Below are positions 52,183 through 62,388 of a DNA stretch of 64,000 nucleotides, one piece after another. Made by a program: the position numbers and the translations under genes. A model generated the notes under the pieces. That model saw only the letters and a program-made list of their open reading frames with translations, searched no databases and was not told the DNA's origin. Source of the DNA: Rhizobium favelukesii (GTDB lineage Bacteria; Pseudomonadota; Alphaproteobacteria; Rhizobiales; Rhizobiaceae); NCBI RefSeq assembly GCF_000577275.2, contig NZ_HG916854.1, positions 695,788 to 759,787 on the forward strand. The letters run 5' to 3'. The stretch's first letter is position 1. Each line of letters begins with the position of its first letter.

Positions 52183-52362
52183 TTATGGTCGGTTTATGCA
52201 TTCCTCGCAGATGCCGTATTCCATCGAATTATCCTCAGACGGCGCGACTTGCTTTCTGCAGCATAGACAGGTGACCGATTCCCGACGACGCGTCGGGCAT
52301 CGGGGCGGAGGAATGATTTCCATTTTGGTGCTGCAGTCGCGAAACCCCTTCGCGCGTTCCAT
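52183..52362 (-). CDS. Small zinc-ribbon-like protein
   Basis: A 59-residue protein from ATG 52362 after GAGGAG. Two cysteine pairs, CLCC and CEEC, 20 residues apart ([20 protein letters not shown] then [10 protein letters not shown]) make a plausible zinc ribbon. The N-terminal half is basic. The family is unknown to me. It overlaps nothing else recognisable. Confidence 0.5.
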   Translation of the reverse strand: MERAKGFRDCSTKMEIIPPPRCPTRRRESVTCLCCRKQVAPSEDNSMEYGICEECINRP

Positions 52363-52742
52363 TTTCGCCACTCCTCATCCGCGTTAACCTAGAAATGGTA
52401 ACTGCGAATGATCGAATCTAGGTCTGCGCTTTACCGCCGTCACAATCTCTGTCTTCGGAACCTCGGTTCTACCCGTGTGCTCTCCCAGCTTCGCGTCGAC
52501 GGCGGCCTCCCCCAATGTGCGCGTGGCGTCTCCCCGGGCACGCGACGGTGCCAGGTTGTCGAGCAGCTTGCGCTCCGGACCCGCGAGGTGCGTGCCCAGA
52601 TAGGGATATCGCCTGCCACGTTGCCGCGGCCCCCTTCCGGGTATTGATCGAAAGGCCCGGCAACTCGATGATCAATCGGCTGCGGTCAGCCGAGACGTAA
52701 GATCACGTGGCGACCGTTCTGCACATGCTGGACGGGTCTGGC

Positions 52743-52915
52743 CTAGATGCCGCTGCGGTTCGTGACAACCGCGTCCGGCACGAGCTTGGCCACCAGTCGC
52801 GGCCAGTTGCGTCGTATGACCATATCGTCCGGCTCAGCTCCCTTCTCAAGGTACACGCCATTCGCAAGCCGTCGAAGCTCGCCCGCCTCATAGTGTCGTC
52901 GGATGCGGAGCGATC
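52743..52915 (-). pseudogene. AbiEi-like antitoxin/regulator fragment
   Basis: RIRRHYEAGELRRLANGVYL then AEPDDMVIRRNWPRLVAKLV and DAVVTNRSGI resembles the winged-helix N-terminal part of AbiEi-type (type IV) antitoxins, where a helix ends in LRRLxxGxY and is followed by RRNW. The frame stops at 52743 and has no start: an insertion sequence begins 52 bp upstream. The nucleotidyltransferase toxin partner is not seen. Confidence 0.5.
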
Positions 52916-52966
52916 CTCGGCGTCGTCTCCGGATGGGGTGAAAAAGAGGCTCAATTCTTCCTCCTA

Positions 52967-54482
52967 AGCTCGACTTTGTACATTATGGAGCGAAGCAAAG
53001 TGCTTGTGTCATCCGCTTGAGGCGGCTTGGTTGAGTTTCAGGAATGTCCGGGTCTGGCGGGTGCTGTCGATAAATATCCTGATCCCACAGGATCATGCGA
53101 ACCGCACCGATGGCATCGGAGAAGGTGAACTCTGTTTTCTTGTACCAGGCGGCGGCATAGGGAAGGACGCCATGACCGAGCAGATCGCATGCCCAGAGTG
53201 TGACGAGGCTGTAGAGCGCCAGCAGCGACGGGGTCGTGCGCATGATGGCTTTGTCGTTCCACTGCCGTTGGGTTTCCACGCCAAGATGCGCTCGCGTTTC
53301 GGCGAAGGTGACCTCGATCTGCCAGCGCCGAACGAAATAGGCAATGATCTGAGCGGGCTCAAGGTTGACGTTGGTGCTCATGAACGCCTGGGGTTCACGA
53401 CGGCCTGATGGATCGCGAACGAGAACCCAGCGAATTGGTCTTGGGGGCGTTCCACGCCGATACCAGAGGCCGGTTCCTGATGTGACATCAAGGGTTTTGT
53501 CGGTTTGCTTGCCGTACCAGGACGATGCGACGATGCTGCCACTCGGTCTTTGCGTCTTTGAGGAGCGTTTTCAGTTTCGGCAATGGCCTGCCTTTTTGCG
53601 CCGGTCGCCCGAGCGTATGTTCGTGCCGTTGATCTGGTGGAGCAAAGAGACTGGCATCCAGACGCAACCGCGTGATGAGAGTGGCCGTGTCGGGAAGAGC
53701 CGCAGCCAGTGTATGAACGGCAAAGCTGCTATCGCCGACAAAGATGATTTCGCGGCCCGGCAGCCAGCGGCAAAGCTGCAAGACGCCTTGCCTTGCCCAA
53801 TCAGTCAGCAGCTTGTGCTTTCGGCCCTTCTTCTGATCATGGCGCTCAGAGGGACACAGGATCGTCAGCACCGGCAGGGCTTTAATACATTTTGCCCATG
53901 GGACAGGTGAAAGAACCATGAAGCTCAACCATCTCAAGCCGCTGGCCTTGACAAAGTGGCCATGGCTGGAGCGCACCGGGTCACGATAAATTCCACGCGC
54001 GGCGATGCGTTGGCCCCAACGCCGTTCGATTGTATCATCCATGCCAATCACGACAGGGCCCTCGGGCACGAGCCGGGCAACAATGATGGACAGCAGACGG
54101 GCCGCCAACGTGCGAGGGTTCCAGCGGGCTCGGTTGAGGAGTTGATGATAGGCGGCAAAATTACTTACCTCCGCGCGTCCGGTGATGCGCAGGCAGGCCG
54201 TCACCGTTCGCTTGCCAGGCGAAAGGAGCGCACCCATCACCAGGACCAGCAGATGCTCCCAGCTTGGCGCGGTAAACCAGAAACGAAACGGCGACAGCCA
54301 TTTGCGAAGGATGTGGGGGACCGCGTCTCCCGGCTCACGGCTACAATCATGTTGTTCGCTCATCCATTCGTTCGAATCCGATCAAACGAATGGCGCAAGG
54401 CCGGGACCCTGCGGCGAATTGATTCACCCAGGGCTGCTCAGATGCCCCCGAAATCACCACCGATTTTGTACAAAGTCGAGCT
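52967..54482 (-). mobile_element. IS701/IS4-like insertion sequence with target duplication
   Basis: The ends AGCTCGACTTTGTACA (52967-52982) and TGTACAAAGTCGAGCT (54467-54482) are perfect 16-bp inverted repeats. The flanks read CTAAG on the left and CTAAG on the right when the outermost AG/CT bases are counted as duplicated target. IS701-type elements duplicate YTAR, and CTAA fits. The clean ends indicate a recent insertion. The transposase carries one frameshift. Confidence 0.85.
52983..54363 (-). pseudogene. Transposase of the IS701/IS4-like element, one frameshift
   Basis: From ATG 54363 the first frame encodes 291 residues with first Asp in VVIGMDDTIERRWG and second in IIFVGDSSFAVH. At about 53517 it shifts and the second frame continues as YGKQTDKTLDVTSGTGLWYRR through to YFVRRWQIEVTFAETRAHLG, which carries the catalytic Glu (IS4-type Y-R-E pattern), and ends at 52983. 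One base explains the break. Everything else is complete, so the mutation is recent or a sequencing error; programmed frameshifting is not known for this family. Confidence 0.85.
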
Positions 54483-54677
54483 AAGGGGTCGACTAAGATC
54501 CGGTCTGTCCGCCCCGATCGCATAAGCCGATCGAATTCGCCCGGCTCGTCAAGTCAGCGGCCCTTGCCGCCGGTGTCCGCGGCGATCTCAGCGAAGGCGA
54601 GCGCGCGGCAAATTCTCCGGCCATTCGCTGCGCGCCGGTTGCCTCAGCCGAAATGACCCGTAAATATCAACGCCGCC

Positions 54678-54788
54678 GTGACCGCCTCCGGATCAACGCT
54701 CGCAGAGTTTCTGATGGAATCGCCGCTACGCGGCGCTGATCTGGACCTTGAGCGTCAACGCGACACACCACGTGATCCGCCTCTGTGA
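54678..54788 (+). pseudogene. VapB/Phd-like antitoxin C-terminus
   Basis: TLAEFLMESPLRGADLDLER then RDTPRDPPL and stop resembles the toxin-binding tail of antitoxins paired with PIN toxins (typically LLxSPLxGxDLDLxR). The DNA-binding front half is not recognisable upstream. Its stop TGA overlaps the GTG start of the toxin gene (54785), the usual coupling of such pairs. Confidence 0.55.
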
Positions 54789-55235
54789 GACTGCTGCTCG
54801 ACACCAATGTACTTTCCGAGGTGACAAAACCGCGCCCCGAAGCCCGCGTTTTGCAATGGCTGGATCGGCTTGATGAGGATCGCGCCTTCATCAGTGTCGT
54901 GTCGATTGCAGAGATTCGCTGAGGCGTTACCCTGATGGACAACGGGCGAAAACGCGATGCGTTGGCTGAATGGCTCGCCGGGATCTCCCACAACGTTTTG
55001 AGCGCCGCGTCATTCCGGTAGATAAGCCGGTTGCTCTCGCTTGGGGTGACCTGGTAGGGCTTGCGAAGCGAAGCGGTCGCGGGCTGGCGTCGGTGGACGC
55101 TCTGATCGCTGCTACGGCGATTGCCACGACCTCACTCTCGCCACGCGTAATGCCAGGGATTTTGAGGGGCTCGGAATCGAGATCATGGATCCATGTACCA
55201 TGTACCACATGACATGCGTTTATTGCCGACAATAG
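54785..55235 (+). pseudogene. VapC-type PIN-domain toxin, broken
   Basis: RLLLDTNVLSEVTKPRPEARV carries the first conserved Asp, and SVVSIAEIR the conserved Glu. Then comes an in-frame stop (TGA) where Trp or Arg is expected before GVTLMDNGRKRDALAEWL. Further on, SGRGLASVDALIAATAIA and DFEGLGIEI hold the remaining acidic residues in another frame. At least one stop and two frameshifts make it inactive as an RNase toxin. Confidence 0.75.
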
Positions 55236-55446
55236 GTTGAAAAAAGGCGGACATGCTTGCTCTCATTGAAAGTCGCCCTCGTCCGGGCGCAACCGGCTAT
55301 CGCGGCTGTCGAGGGTAAGTGGGGCAGATTGAGTGGCAGCTTTTTTCGTCCATGAAGCAGACAAGTGTGTATAAGCGCACGCTTTGATAGCTGCCTATCG
55401 TCATGAGGGATTCCTCGGCTGGGGCAAATCATGATTCAGTCCCGGG

Positions 55447-57080
55447 ATGACGAAGAAGCGGCTTCGCTCGTCCGAGCACGCCGATACGCTTTCACTGAAT
55501 GCGTTGCGCAGCTTGGTGGCTGGACTTGTTGATCAGGTCACCGCTCTTTCAGCGGAGGTCAAAGAGCTTCGCACAGAGAATGCGGCCCTTCGCGAAGAGA
55601 ACGCAGAACTTCGTCTGGAAAACACCCGTCTGAAGGTCGACAACCAGTTGCTGCGCGACGAGATCGCACGGTTAAGGACCTGCCGCCACGCCCGCCCTTT
55701 CGCCCGTCCGGCATGGAGAAGGCAACGGATGTGAGTGCGGGCGATAAGCAGGCGGGCAAGAATGCGCCGCGTGGCCCGAAGCGCGATGTCGAGCGAACAA
55801 GCCGAGAAGAGGTTTTGCGCGTCAGTGTCCCGGTTGGCTCGCGTTTCAAGGGATATAAAAGCTGCTTTGTTCGAGACGTGGTACTTGCGGCCGAGCTTGT
55901 GCACTATCGGCGTGAATGCTGGATCACGCCTGACGGTAGGACGGTTACTGCATCGCTGCCGCAAGGCATCTTAGGTGGCTGTGGCCCGAACCTGAGGCGG
56001 CTTAGCCTGATGCTGCATGCCCAGGACAGGTGACCACAGGGCGGCTGACGACCTTGTTGAACGGTATCGGTATCGACATATCGAAGCGCCAGGTCGTGGG
56101 CCTTCTGACCAAGGGACTGGATGGTCTTGTCGCCGAGGATACAGCGGTGCTACATGCCGGCATGGTTTCTGCACCTCATGTCACAGTCGACGACACCGGC
56201 GCACGTCACGCTCATGACAACTTCCACACCACCCAGATCGGCGGCGAACATTTTACTGTGTTTCGCACAACCGCATCGAAATCGCGGCTGAATTTCCTAT
56301 CGCTGCTGCGCGGCAGTTATCACGACTATGTCCTCAACGACGCCGCATTCGACTATCTGCACGGCCACCCCTCCTATATGGCCCTGACTGCCAGGTTGCG
56401 GGCACCTGAGCCACGGCGCTTTTGCAACCAGGTGCCCTTTCTCGAATATCTGGCAAGGAAAGGCGTCGACATCTTCGACAAGGCTGCGATCCGCATTCTG
56501 GGGGAGGCGGGCATTTTGGGGTTCTATCCGCCATCACGGCCTTGTGGGCGAGACGGTGATCATCTCCGACGATGCCGGCCAGTTTCGTGTCGGCAATCAT
56601 GCTTTGTCCCGGGTTCACACTGAACGCCTTCTGCAAAAGCTGATGCCTGCAAAGCCGAAGCACGCGAAATCGGTCGCTCTGGTTCGCGATCTAATCTGGC
56701 GCTTCTACAAGGCGCTGAAAGCCTGGAAGCAAAAGCCTTCGCCACAGGCTGCCAGCGGATTCCGCCAAAGGTTCGACAGGATTTTTACCCTGCACACCGG
56801 CTATGCAGAGCTTGACGCATTGCTGGCGCGTCTTCACCGGCGCAAACATGAACTGCTGCGCGTGCTCGATTGGCCGACGATCCGTTGCATACCAACGCGT
56901 CGGAGAACGACCTGCGCAGCTTCGTTACCAAGCGAAAGATCTCCGGCGGCACTGTCAGCCGGGACGGCCGCGTTGCCCGTGACACCATGCTTGGTCTGGT
57001 GAAGACCTGCCAAAAGCCTAGGCTTTCCTTCTATCATATCTCGGCGACCGGCTCGGCAGAGACGGCTTCCCTCACCTGAG
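55447..57080 (+). pseudogene. IS66-family transposase (TnpC type), degenerate copy
   Basis: From ATG 55447 (MTKKRLRSSEHADTLSLNAL) the copy runs through a coiled coil rich in ELRTENAALREENAEL-type heptads, then continues in other frames as KGYKSCFVRDVVLAAELVHY, VTVDDTGARHAHDNFHTTQI, VIISDDAGQFRVGNHAL and TNASENDLRSFVTKRKISGG. At least four frameshifts and a small deletion occur. It is about 80-85 per cent like the neighbouring copy judging by eye. Its end is joined directly to the 5'-truncated second copy, without terminal repeats between them. Confidence 0.85.
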
Positions 57081-58718
57081 CATGCCGAGACGCTTTCGCT
57101 GAAGGCGTTGCGCAGTTTGGTGACCGGCCTGCTGGAAAGAGCGGAGCAGGCTGAAGTTCGCCTTGCGAAACTCGAGGCCGAGAACGCAGCCCTTCGTGAG
57201 GAAAACGCGGCGCTTCGTCTGGAAAACACCCGGCTGAAGGTCGAGAACCAGCTGCTGCGCGACGAGATCGCGCGGCTGAAAAACCTGCCGCCGCGCCCGC
57301 CGTTTCGACCGTCCGGCATGGATAAGGCAACGGATGACAAGCCGGGCGTTCAACAGGCGGGCAAGAAGAAGCCGCGTGGACCGAAGCTCGATGTGAAGCG
57401 GGTCAGCCGGGAGGAGGTTTTACGTGCAAACGTACCGTCCGGTTCGCGCTTCAAAGGATACAAAAGCTGCTTCGTGCGGGAACTGGTTCTAAAGGCCGAG
57501 CTTGTGCACTACCGGCGCGAATGCTGGATCACGCCGGATGGGAAGACGGTGATCGCGCCGTTACCTGCGGGGATCATTGGCGGCTATGGCCCGAACGTCA
57601 GGCGGCTCTGCCTGATGCTGCATGCGCAAGGACAGGTGACGACTGGGCGGCTGGCGACATTGTTGAATGATGTCGGCGTCGAGATCTCGAAACGGCAGAT
57701 CGTGCGCCTTCTGACCAAAGCGCTGGATGAGTTTGTCGCCGAGGACGCGGCGGTGTTGCATGCCGGCCTGGTGTCGTCCTCCTATGTCACGGTCGACGAC
57801 ACCGGTGCCCGTCACGCTCATGGTAACTTTTATACGACGCAGATCGGCAGCGACCACTTTACCGTCTTCCGAACGACAAAATCGAAATCGCGGCTGAACT
57901 TCCTGTCGCTGCTGCGCGGCAACTACCGGGATTATGTCCTCAATGACGCGGCCTTCGAATATCTGGAAGAGCGCCGGGGCGATCCGGGCCTTTTTGCCAG
58001 ACTGCGCACTTTCGAGCCGCAAGGCTTCTGCAATCAAGTGCCGTTCCTGGAATATCTGGCCGGCAAGGGCATCGATATTTTCGACAGGCAAGGGATCGGG
58101 GTCCTGGCCGAAGCTGGTCTCTGGGGTTCCCTCCGCCATCACGGTCTGCTGGGCGACGTGGTGATTGTCTCTGACGATGCCGGACAGTTTCGTGTCGGAA
58201 ATCATGCCCTATGCTGGGTCCATAGCGAGCGCCTTCTACAAAAGCTGATGCCGGCCAAGCCGAAGGAGGCGCGATCGGTTACTCTCATCCGCGATCTTAT
58301 CTGGCGCTTTTACAAGGCGCTGAAGGCCTGGAAACAGAAGCCCTCCCCGCAGGCAATCCCAGGCTTCCGACGACGGTTCGACAGGATCTTTACCCTGCAC
58401 ACTGGCTATGACGCCCTCGATCAACTGCTGACGCGCCTGCATCGGCGAAAAGACGAGTTGCTGAAGGTGCTCGAGTATCCACATATTCCATTGCACACAA
58501 ACGCGTCGGAGAACGACTTGCGGACCTTCGTCACCAAGCGAAAGATCTCGGGCGGCACCTTGAGCCGGGACGGCCGCGTTGCGCGCGACACCATGCTCGG
58601 TCTGATGAAGACCTGCAAAAAGCTCGGGCTTTCGTTTTACCATTATCTCGGCGATCGACTTGGCATCAGCGGCCAAACCATCCCGCCACTGGCAGGCCTT
58701 GTCGCGGCAAAAGCCTGA
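57080..58718 (+). CDS. IS66-family transposase (TnpC type), frame-intact but 5'-truncated
   Basis: The frame is open from 57080 to 58718. It begins in the middle of codon series EHAETLSLKALRSLVTGLL, equivalent to about residue 10 of the first copy, so the original ATG is missing; TTG 57108 is the first possible start (536 residues). Motifs are complete: coiled coil (residues 10-65), YRRECWITPDG, first Asp in YVTVDDTGARHAHGNF, second in VVIVSDDAGQFRVGNHALCW, and Glu in TNASENDLRTF. No tnpA or tnpB companion genes are present. Expression would need a substitute start site. Confidence 0.85.
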
Positions 58719-58724
58719 GTGCTG

Positions 58725-59063
58725 CTACCTGGCGCCGGGCTTTGTAAACGGCACGACACGGCCGTCTTTGGACGCCTCTCCATCGAGGCCATGCCGGCCC
58801 ACAAGCGTCAGCAACGACGGCGAGACGTTCCAGTGCTTCTCATCGTCGGTATGAACCGTCACGGTCTTGCGATTGCGGCGGATGACGATGCCCCTGATCG
58901 TTCTCCCATCCGGCCCTTCGAACACGACACCGCTGCCGATCTTGATCTCCTGCAGGGCGGCGGCGGTCTTTTGCTGATGCAGAAAATGCAGCCTTTCGAC
59001 GATACGTCCATGCAGTGCCATTAACGTGGCTTCGTCGAGCCCCTCGATATCGATCTCGCGCAT
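58725..59063 (-). CDS. Hypothetical protein beside the IS66-type transposase
   Basis: A 112-residue protein from ATG 59063 (GTG 59078 also in frame). MREIDIEGLDEATLMALHGRIVERL is helical; the second part (KIGSGVVFEGPDGRTIRGIVIRRNRKTVTVHT) has the look of a small beta-barrel. Its 3' end lies 6 bp from the stop of the convergent transposase gene. It may be an accessory of the element or an independent gene; I do not recognise it. Confidence 0.6.
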   Translation of the reverse strand: MREIDIEGLDEATLMALHGRIVERLHFLHQQKTAAALQEIKIGSGVVFEGPDGRTIRGIVIRRNRKTVTVHTDDEKHWNVSPSLLTLVGRHGLDGEASKDGRVVPFTKPGAR

Positions 59064-59078
59064 CTTGCCGCTACCCAC

Positions 59079-59700
59079 GCCTCTGGTCCCAATGCCGTCT
59101 TATGCTCTGCCATCGAGTATGGTAGAAGAGCATCGACAGCACAATTGCCCAGCGCTTCGGCAGTGCCCCCAAATCAGCCCCTTTACCCCGGTTACCTATC
59201 GAGGAACGGTTTCGCTAACCCATAATGCTTTGAAACTATGGTAAATAGCGCATTAACCAGAAGCAATATGCAGGATTACTTCCGCTACGCGTGCTTCGCC
59301 GTGCGATGGTCATCGCTTAGATAACTCGGTTCGGTAATTGGCATTTTTTCACTTGGATGGCCGGATTTCCAGGAAATTCGGGTCTTTCCCTCTATGGTCA
59401 TTGAGGTTCACTAATCGATCTGCCTCGCGACATCCGAGCGACCTCCCGATCGGCTTTTCTGCCGAAAAGTCCGGAAGTTCCCGGTCGTTGGGCCCCCACC
59501 CTCGAAACTCCCCTTCTCGCTCAATTTCGGCCACAGGAGACCGCCAGCGCGCTTGGATGTCTCTGATGATCCGATGCTCGGCCGCGGCTCGCTTTTTCGC
59601 TGTATGGCCTCCTATTTCGATCGTAAAACACGCTTGCAAAGGAACCTTTTCTCATACAGTATTTCTCTGTACACAGCCCTGAAAACAGGCCGACAATTCC
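59079..59700. other. Region without a firm gene, upstream of the recombinase
   Basis: About 620 bp. A leftward 96-codon frame (59349-59639, from TTG) has protein-like stretches (RIIRDIQARWRSPVAEIE) but no ribosome-binding site. Serine recombinases often act on a res site directly upstream of their gene, so short repeats near 59640-59690 could matter, but no paired subsites could be defined. Confidence 0.3.
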
Positions 59701-60618
59701 ATGGCAAAAGCTTCGAGCGCCGGCGCCCCCGCCCTGTCCCGGAGACTGATCGGTTATGCTCGCGTTTCGACCGACGATCTGGTGAATGACGCCCAAGTCG
59801 ACGCCCTCCGAGCTGCGGGCTGCGAGCGGATACATCAGGAACATGGTTCCGGCGCGTCGCGCGCAAGGCCGGTCCTGACTAAACTGCTGAAGGATCTTGC
59901 CGCTGGTGACGTGCTCGTCGTAGTCCGTCTGGACCGCTTAGCCCGCTCGGTCAGCCATTTGCTTGACGTCATCGAAGACCTCGAGAAGCGAGGCGTGCAT
60001 TTCCGCTCGCTCCTCGATCCGATCGACACCTCTACGGCCCAGGGGATGTTTTCCTTGCAGGTGCTTGGCGCCGTTGCCCAGCTCGAGCGAGCGCTTATCG
60101 CCGAGCGAACCAAGTCCGGCATGAAAGCCGCCAAGGCGCGTGGCAGGCTTGCCGGCAATCCGGGCCTTCGGGAACGAAGACCAGAAGCGGTCAGAGCGGT
60201 TTCTGCGGCGCGTAGGCGAGCCTATCTCGATGAGCTAATTTCGTCGGCGCAGACATGGCTACCAACGGTGCGGCAGTTGCGGCCGCGGCATAGTTGGGAC
60301 GATGTCGTGCGGATTCTCAATCGCCGAGGTCACGACTGGACGGTAGAACGCTTGCGTCGGGCCGTTCATCGAATGGTGGGGGAGAAGCTTGCGGAACCAG
60401 AACTGTTAAGCAGATCTCCTCGACGGCCACAAGAGGACTATCTCATGCGGCTGGTCGCCGGGATCGCAATCGCCGATCCTAAACTGTCAATTGGCGAGAT
60501 TGCTGCCCACTTGGACCAGATGGGAGAGCGACCCCCACGTGGGGGCCGGAATTGGCAGCCGTCCTCCGTCAGGGCGTTTTTGGATGAGGCCCGCCGCTTC
60601 GGCCTCGTTCGCCCCTGA
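59701..60618 (+). CDS. Serine recombinase (resolvase/invertase family)
   Basis: A 305-residue recombinase. The catalytic Ser23 is in IGYARVSTDD; VRLDRLARS and RGVHFRSLLDPIDTSTAQG complete the resolvase domain (about 15-150). KSGMKAAKARGRLAGNPG starts the C-terminal part, which is longer than the usual 40-residue Hin-type domain and includes a possible second helical DNA-binding region (VVRILNRRGHDWTVERLRRAVHRM). The ATG is at 59701. It is intact. It may resolve plasmid dimers or transposon cointegrates; the parS-like sites lie 1.3 kb downstream. Confidence 0.88.
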   Translation: MAKASSAGAPALSRRLIGYARVSTDDLVNDAQVDALRAAGCERIHQEHGSGASRARPVLTKLLKDLAAGDVLVVVRLDRLARSVSHLLDVIEDLEKRGVHFRSLLDPIDTSTAQGMFSLQVLGAVAQLERALIAERTKSGMKAAKARGRLAGNPGLRERRPEAVRAVSAARRRAYLDELISSAQTWLPTVRQLRPRHSWDDVVRILNRRGHDWTVERLRRAVHRMVGEKLAEPELLSRSPRRPQEDYLMRLVAGIAIADPKLSIGEIAAHLDQMGERPPRGGRNWQPSSVRAFLDEARRFGLVRP

Positions 60619-60779
60619 ATACCTGGCGTATGAGGCGGACTGGCTCATCTACCAGCGACCGCTCACAGCAGATGGACACCGGCGCTTGTCTGCGATGGAA
60701 ACAGAAAGCGGACAACAGTATCGGAGTTCGCACCTTCTGCGCTCAATCGCGGCCAGCCAATTTGCCGGACACTCCGTTG

Positions 60780-61601
60780 AAGCCCGCGTCAATAATTTTA
60801 CTAAACATCCTCTCAGTAGCCTTGGGCTTTGACGTTGTGCAGGCGAAAGAGCCTGCGATAAGGTACCTGCGCTTGCGCAGAGGCGATTTCATCGCTTTTG
60901 GGTTCGGCTCCCTTCGGATGGTGACCCGGAAATCGGCTGGGCCGTATCAATCCTGCTGACAACAGCACAATCGACATTCCGGTTGGGGGCAGTCGGGCCA
61001 TATAGGGGAATCGCAATCGGAGAGCGCTGCTTTGGTGCCGGACATTGGGAGCAAGACCATTCATAAGGTCGATCCGCAGGCGAGCCGGGTTGTGATGCGC
61101 CCCCCGCAGACTTATGCGACAGCGAAGGCACCATTGGTGTCGGCGCGGGGGCGGTCTGGGTTGTCACAACGGCCAGGAAGAACGTCACTTCGAAAGACTA
61201 TAATCGCGAGCTTAGCCGCTTCAACGGCCTCAACTGGTGTGTTGGAAGCAACGCTGCCATTGCCCGCGGTGGGCTCCTGCTCCGCGCTTCCTGGCATCCG
61301 GTGAAGGGGTCAGTTTGGGTCGCTAATCAGGGCGACGGCGGCGGATCGACAGGAGGAGCAATGAGGATCGCAACGATTGAGGCCGGCGCGGTCGGCGGCG
61401 GTGGGGGTATCACGATTGGCGGCGGTTCGCATAGGTCGTCTCCCCTGAGTGGCCCGTCACCAAAATCGATGCAAAGAGCAACGAGCTGTCGAAGAATTCA
61501 GTGCGCCTAGGAGCGAGGAAGGCATTATGGGAGATGCCATCCGGTACGGCGCTGGCTCGGTATGGGTTTCGGGTAGAGCGCTCTTTCGGATCAACCCCTA
61601 G
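60780..61601 (+). pseudogene. Beta-propeller (Vgb/YncE-like) protein remnant
   Basis: Repeated propeller strands are visible in shifting frames: GDFIAFGFGSLRMVT, NSTIDIPVGGSRAI, SKTIHKVDPQ, GTIGVGAGAVWVVTTARKN, KGSVWVANQGDG, VTKIDAKSNELSK and YGAGSVWVSGRALFRINP before a stop. Each has the G-G-A-V-W-V pattern of virginiamycin-B-lyase-like or YVTN propellers. At least three frameshifts and stops are present. The start may carry an exported signal (LLNILSVALGFDVVQA). Confidence 0.7.
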
Positions 61602-61865
61602 CGATAGAGTCTGAACGACCGCAAACTCCCCGTGCGCGTCGTGGCAGAACGACGCGCACGGGTCCGCTGTTGGGGTAACGTTGCCGTTAGCGGTCCATCG
61701 TTTGTGCAATGGCTGGTGGGCCGTTGCGATCAACTACTGAATGCCGAAGTACCCTTTAAGTCGCATGGTGTGTTCGATCGCCTCAAAAAAGTGAGTTTGC
61801 CAATGACGTACAACGGAGGCCTACCTGCTCCAGGCTAGCGTACGAATATTCAGAGCGTCTCGGCA

Positions 61866-61881
61866 GTTCTCAGCTGAGAAC
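61866..61881. promoter_or_regulatory. parS-like palindrome, copy 1
   Basis: GTTCTCAGCTGAGAAC is a perfect 16-bp palindrome matching the GTTNNNNGCNNNNAAC consensus of repABC plasmid partition sites. It sits within an 18-bp perfect palindrome. RepB proteins bind such sites to segregate the replicon. No repABC genes are in the window. Confidence 0.7.
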
Positions 61882-61985
61882 TTGGAAAGAGGCGAAAGAT
61901 GCCCACCAACAGCAGTAGCGAAAGTCCGGCTGGCCCGTAGAAAGACCAATCGAAAATCCTCTTCAAGTCGGCTCGCGTTCGAAAA

Positions 61986-62001
61986 GTTCTCAGCTGAGAA
62001 C
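61986..62001. promoter_or_regulatory. parS-like palindrome, copy 2
   Basis: The same GTTCTCAGCTGAGAAC core lies exactly 120 bp after copy 1, inside a 22-bp perfect palindrome (61983-62004, core flanked by AAA and TTT). Multiple copies with regular spacing are typical of repABC partition sites. Confidence 0.75.
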
Positions 62002-62156
62002 TTTCGCAACCAAGAGCGCGCAGTAGGAACCTCTACGCTTGGTATTTCTTAGGTTTTAGAGCAGGCAGTCCATGCAAAAATCCCGCCAATCCCAATTGCG
62101 CGGGGAACATTTGCTGCGCAATTCATTGGAACGCCGACACAAAGAGGATTAGTGAC

Positions 62157-62388
62157 ATGAAACCCCAACGGCCGCCTCTCGAACGGCGTGGGGCGTTGCG
62201 CGGCCCTGCCTATTCGCTGACACAATTTCAACAAAAAGTACGGGCTTGGCCACGCCGTCGCCGAAGATCTTTTCATCCGGTTCGGCCCCTCGGCGGTGGA
62301 CCTCGATCTTCTGATGGCGGCAAAACGGCAGAAGCCATGGATCACTGCACTGACTAGAGATACTACGCTTTGGTCGTCGGTATTCTGA
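62157..62388 (+). pseudogene. Small conserved protein with one frameshift
   Basis: From ATG 62157, after AGAGGATTAG, the frame starts MKPQRPPLERRGALRGPAYSL. A one-frame shift near 62230 then gives KKYGLGHAVAEDLFIRFGPSAVDLDLLMAAKRQKP and a stop at 62388, which looks like the real continuation (a helical domain with an RFGPS loop). The function of such proteins is unknown to me. It lies 152 bp after the second parS-like site. Confidence 0.5.

Noticed and set aside
61632-61838. 68-codon frame before the parS-like sites
   Set aside because: Looks like leftover of mixed frames; no motif and no ribosome-binding site.
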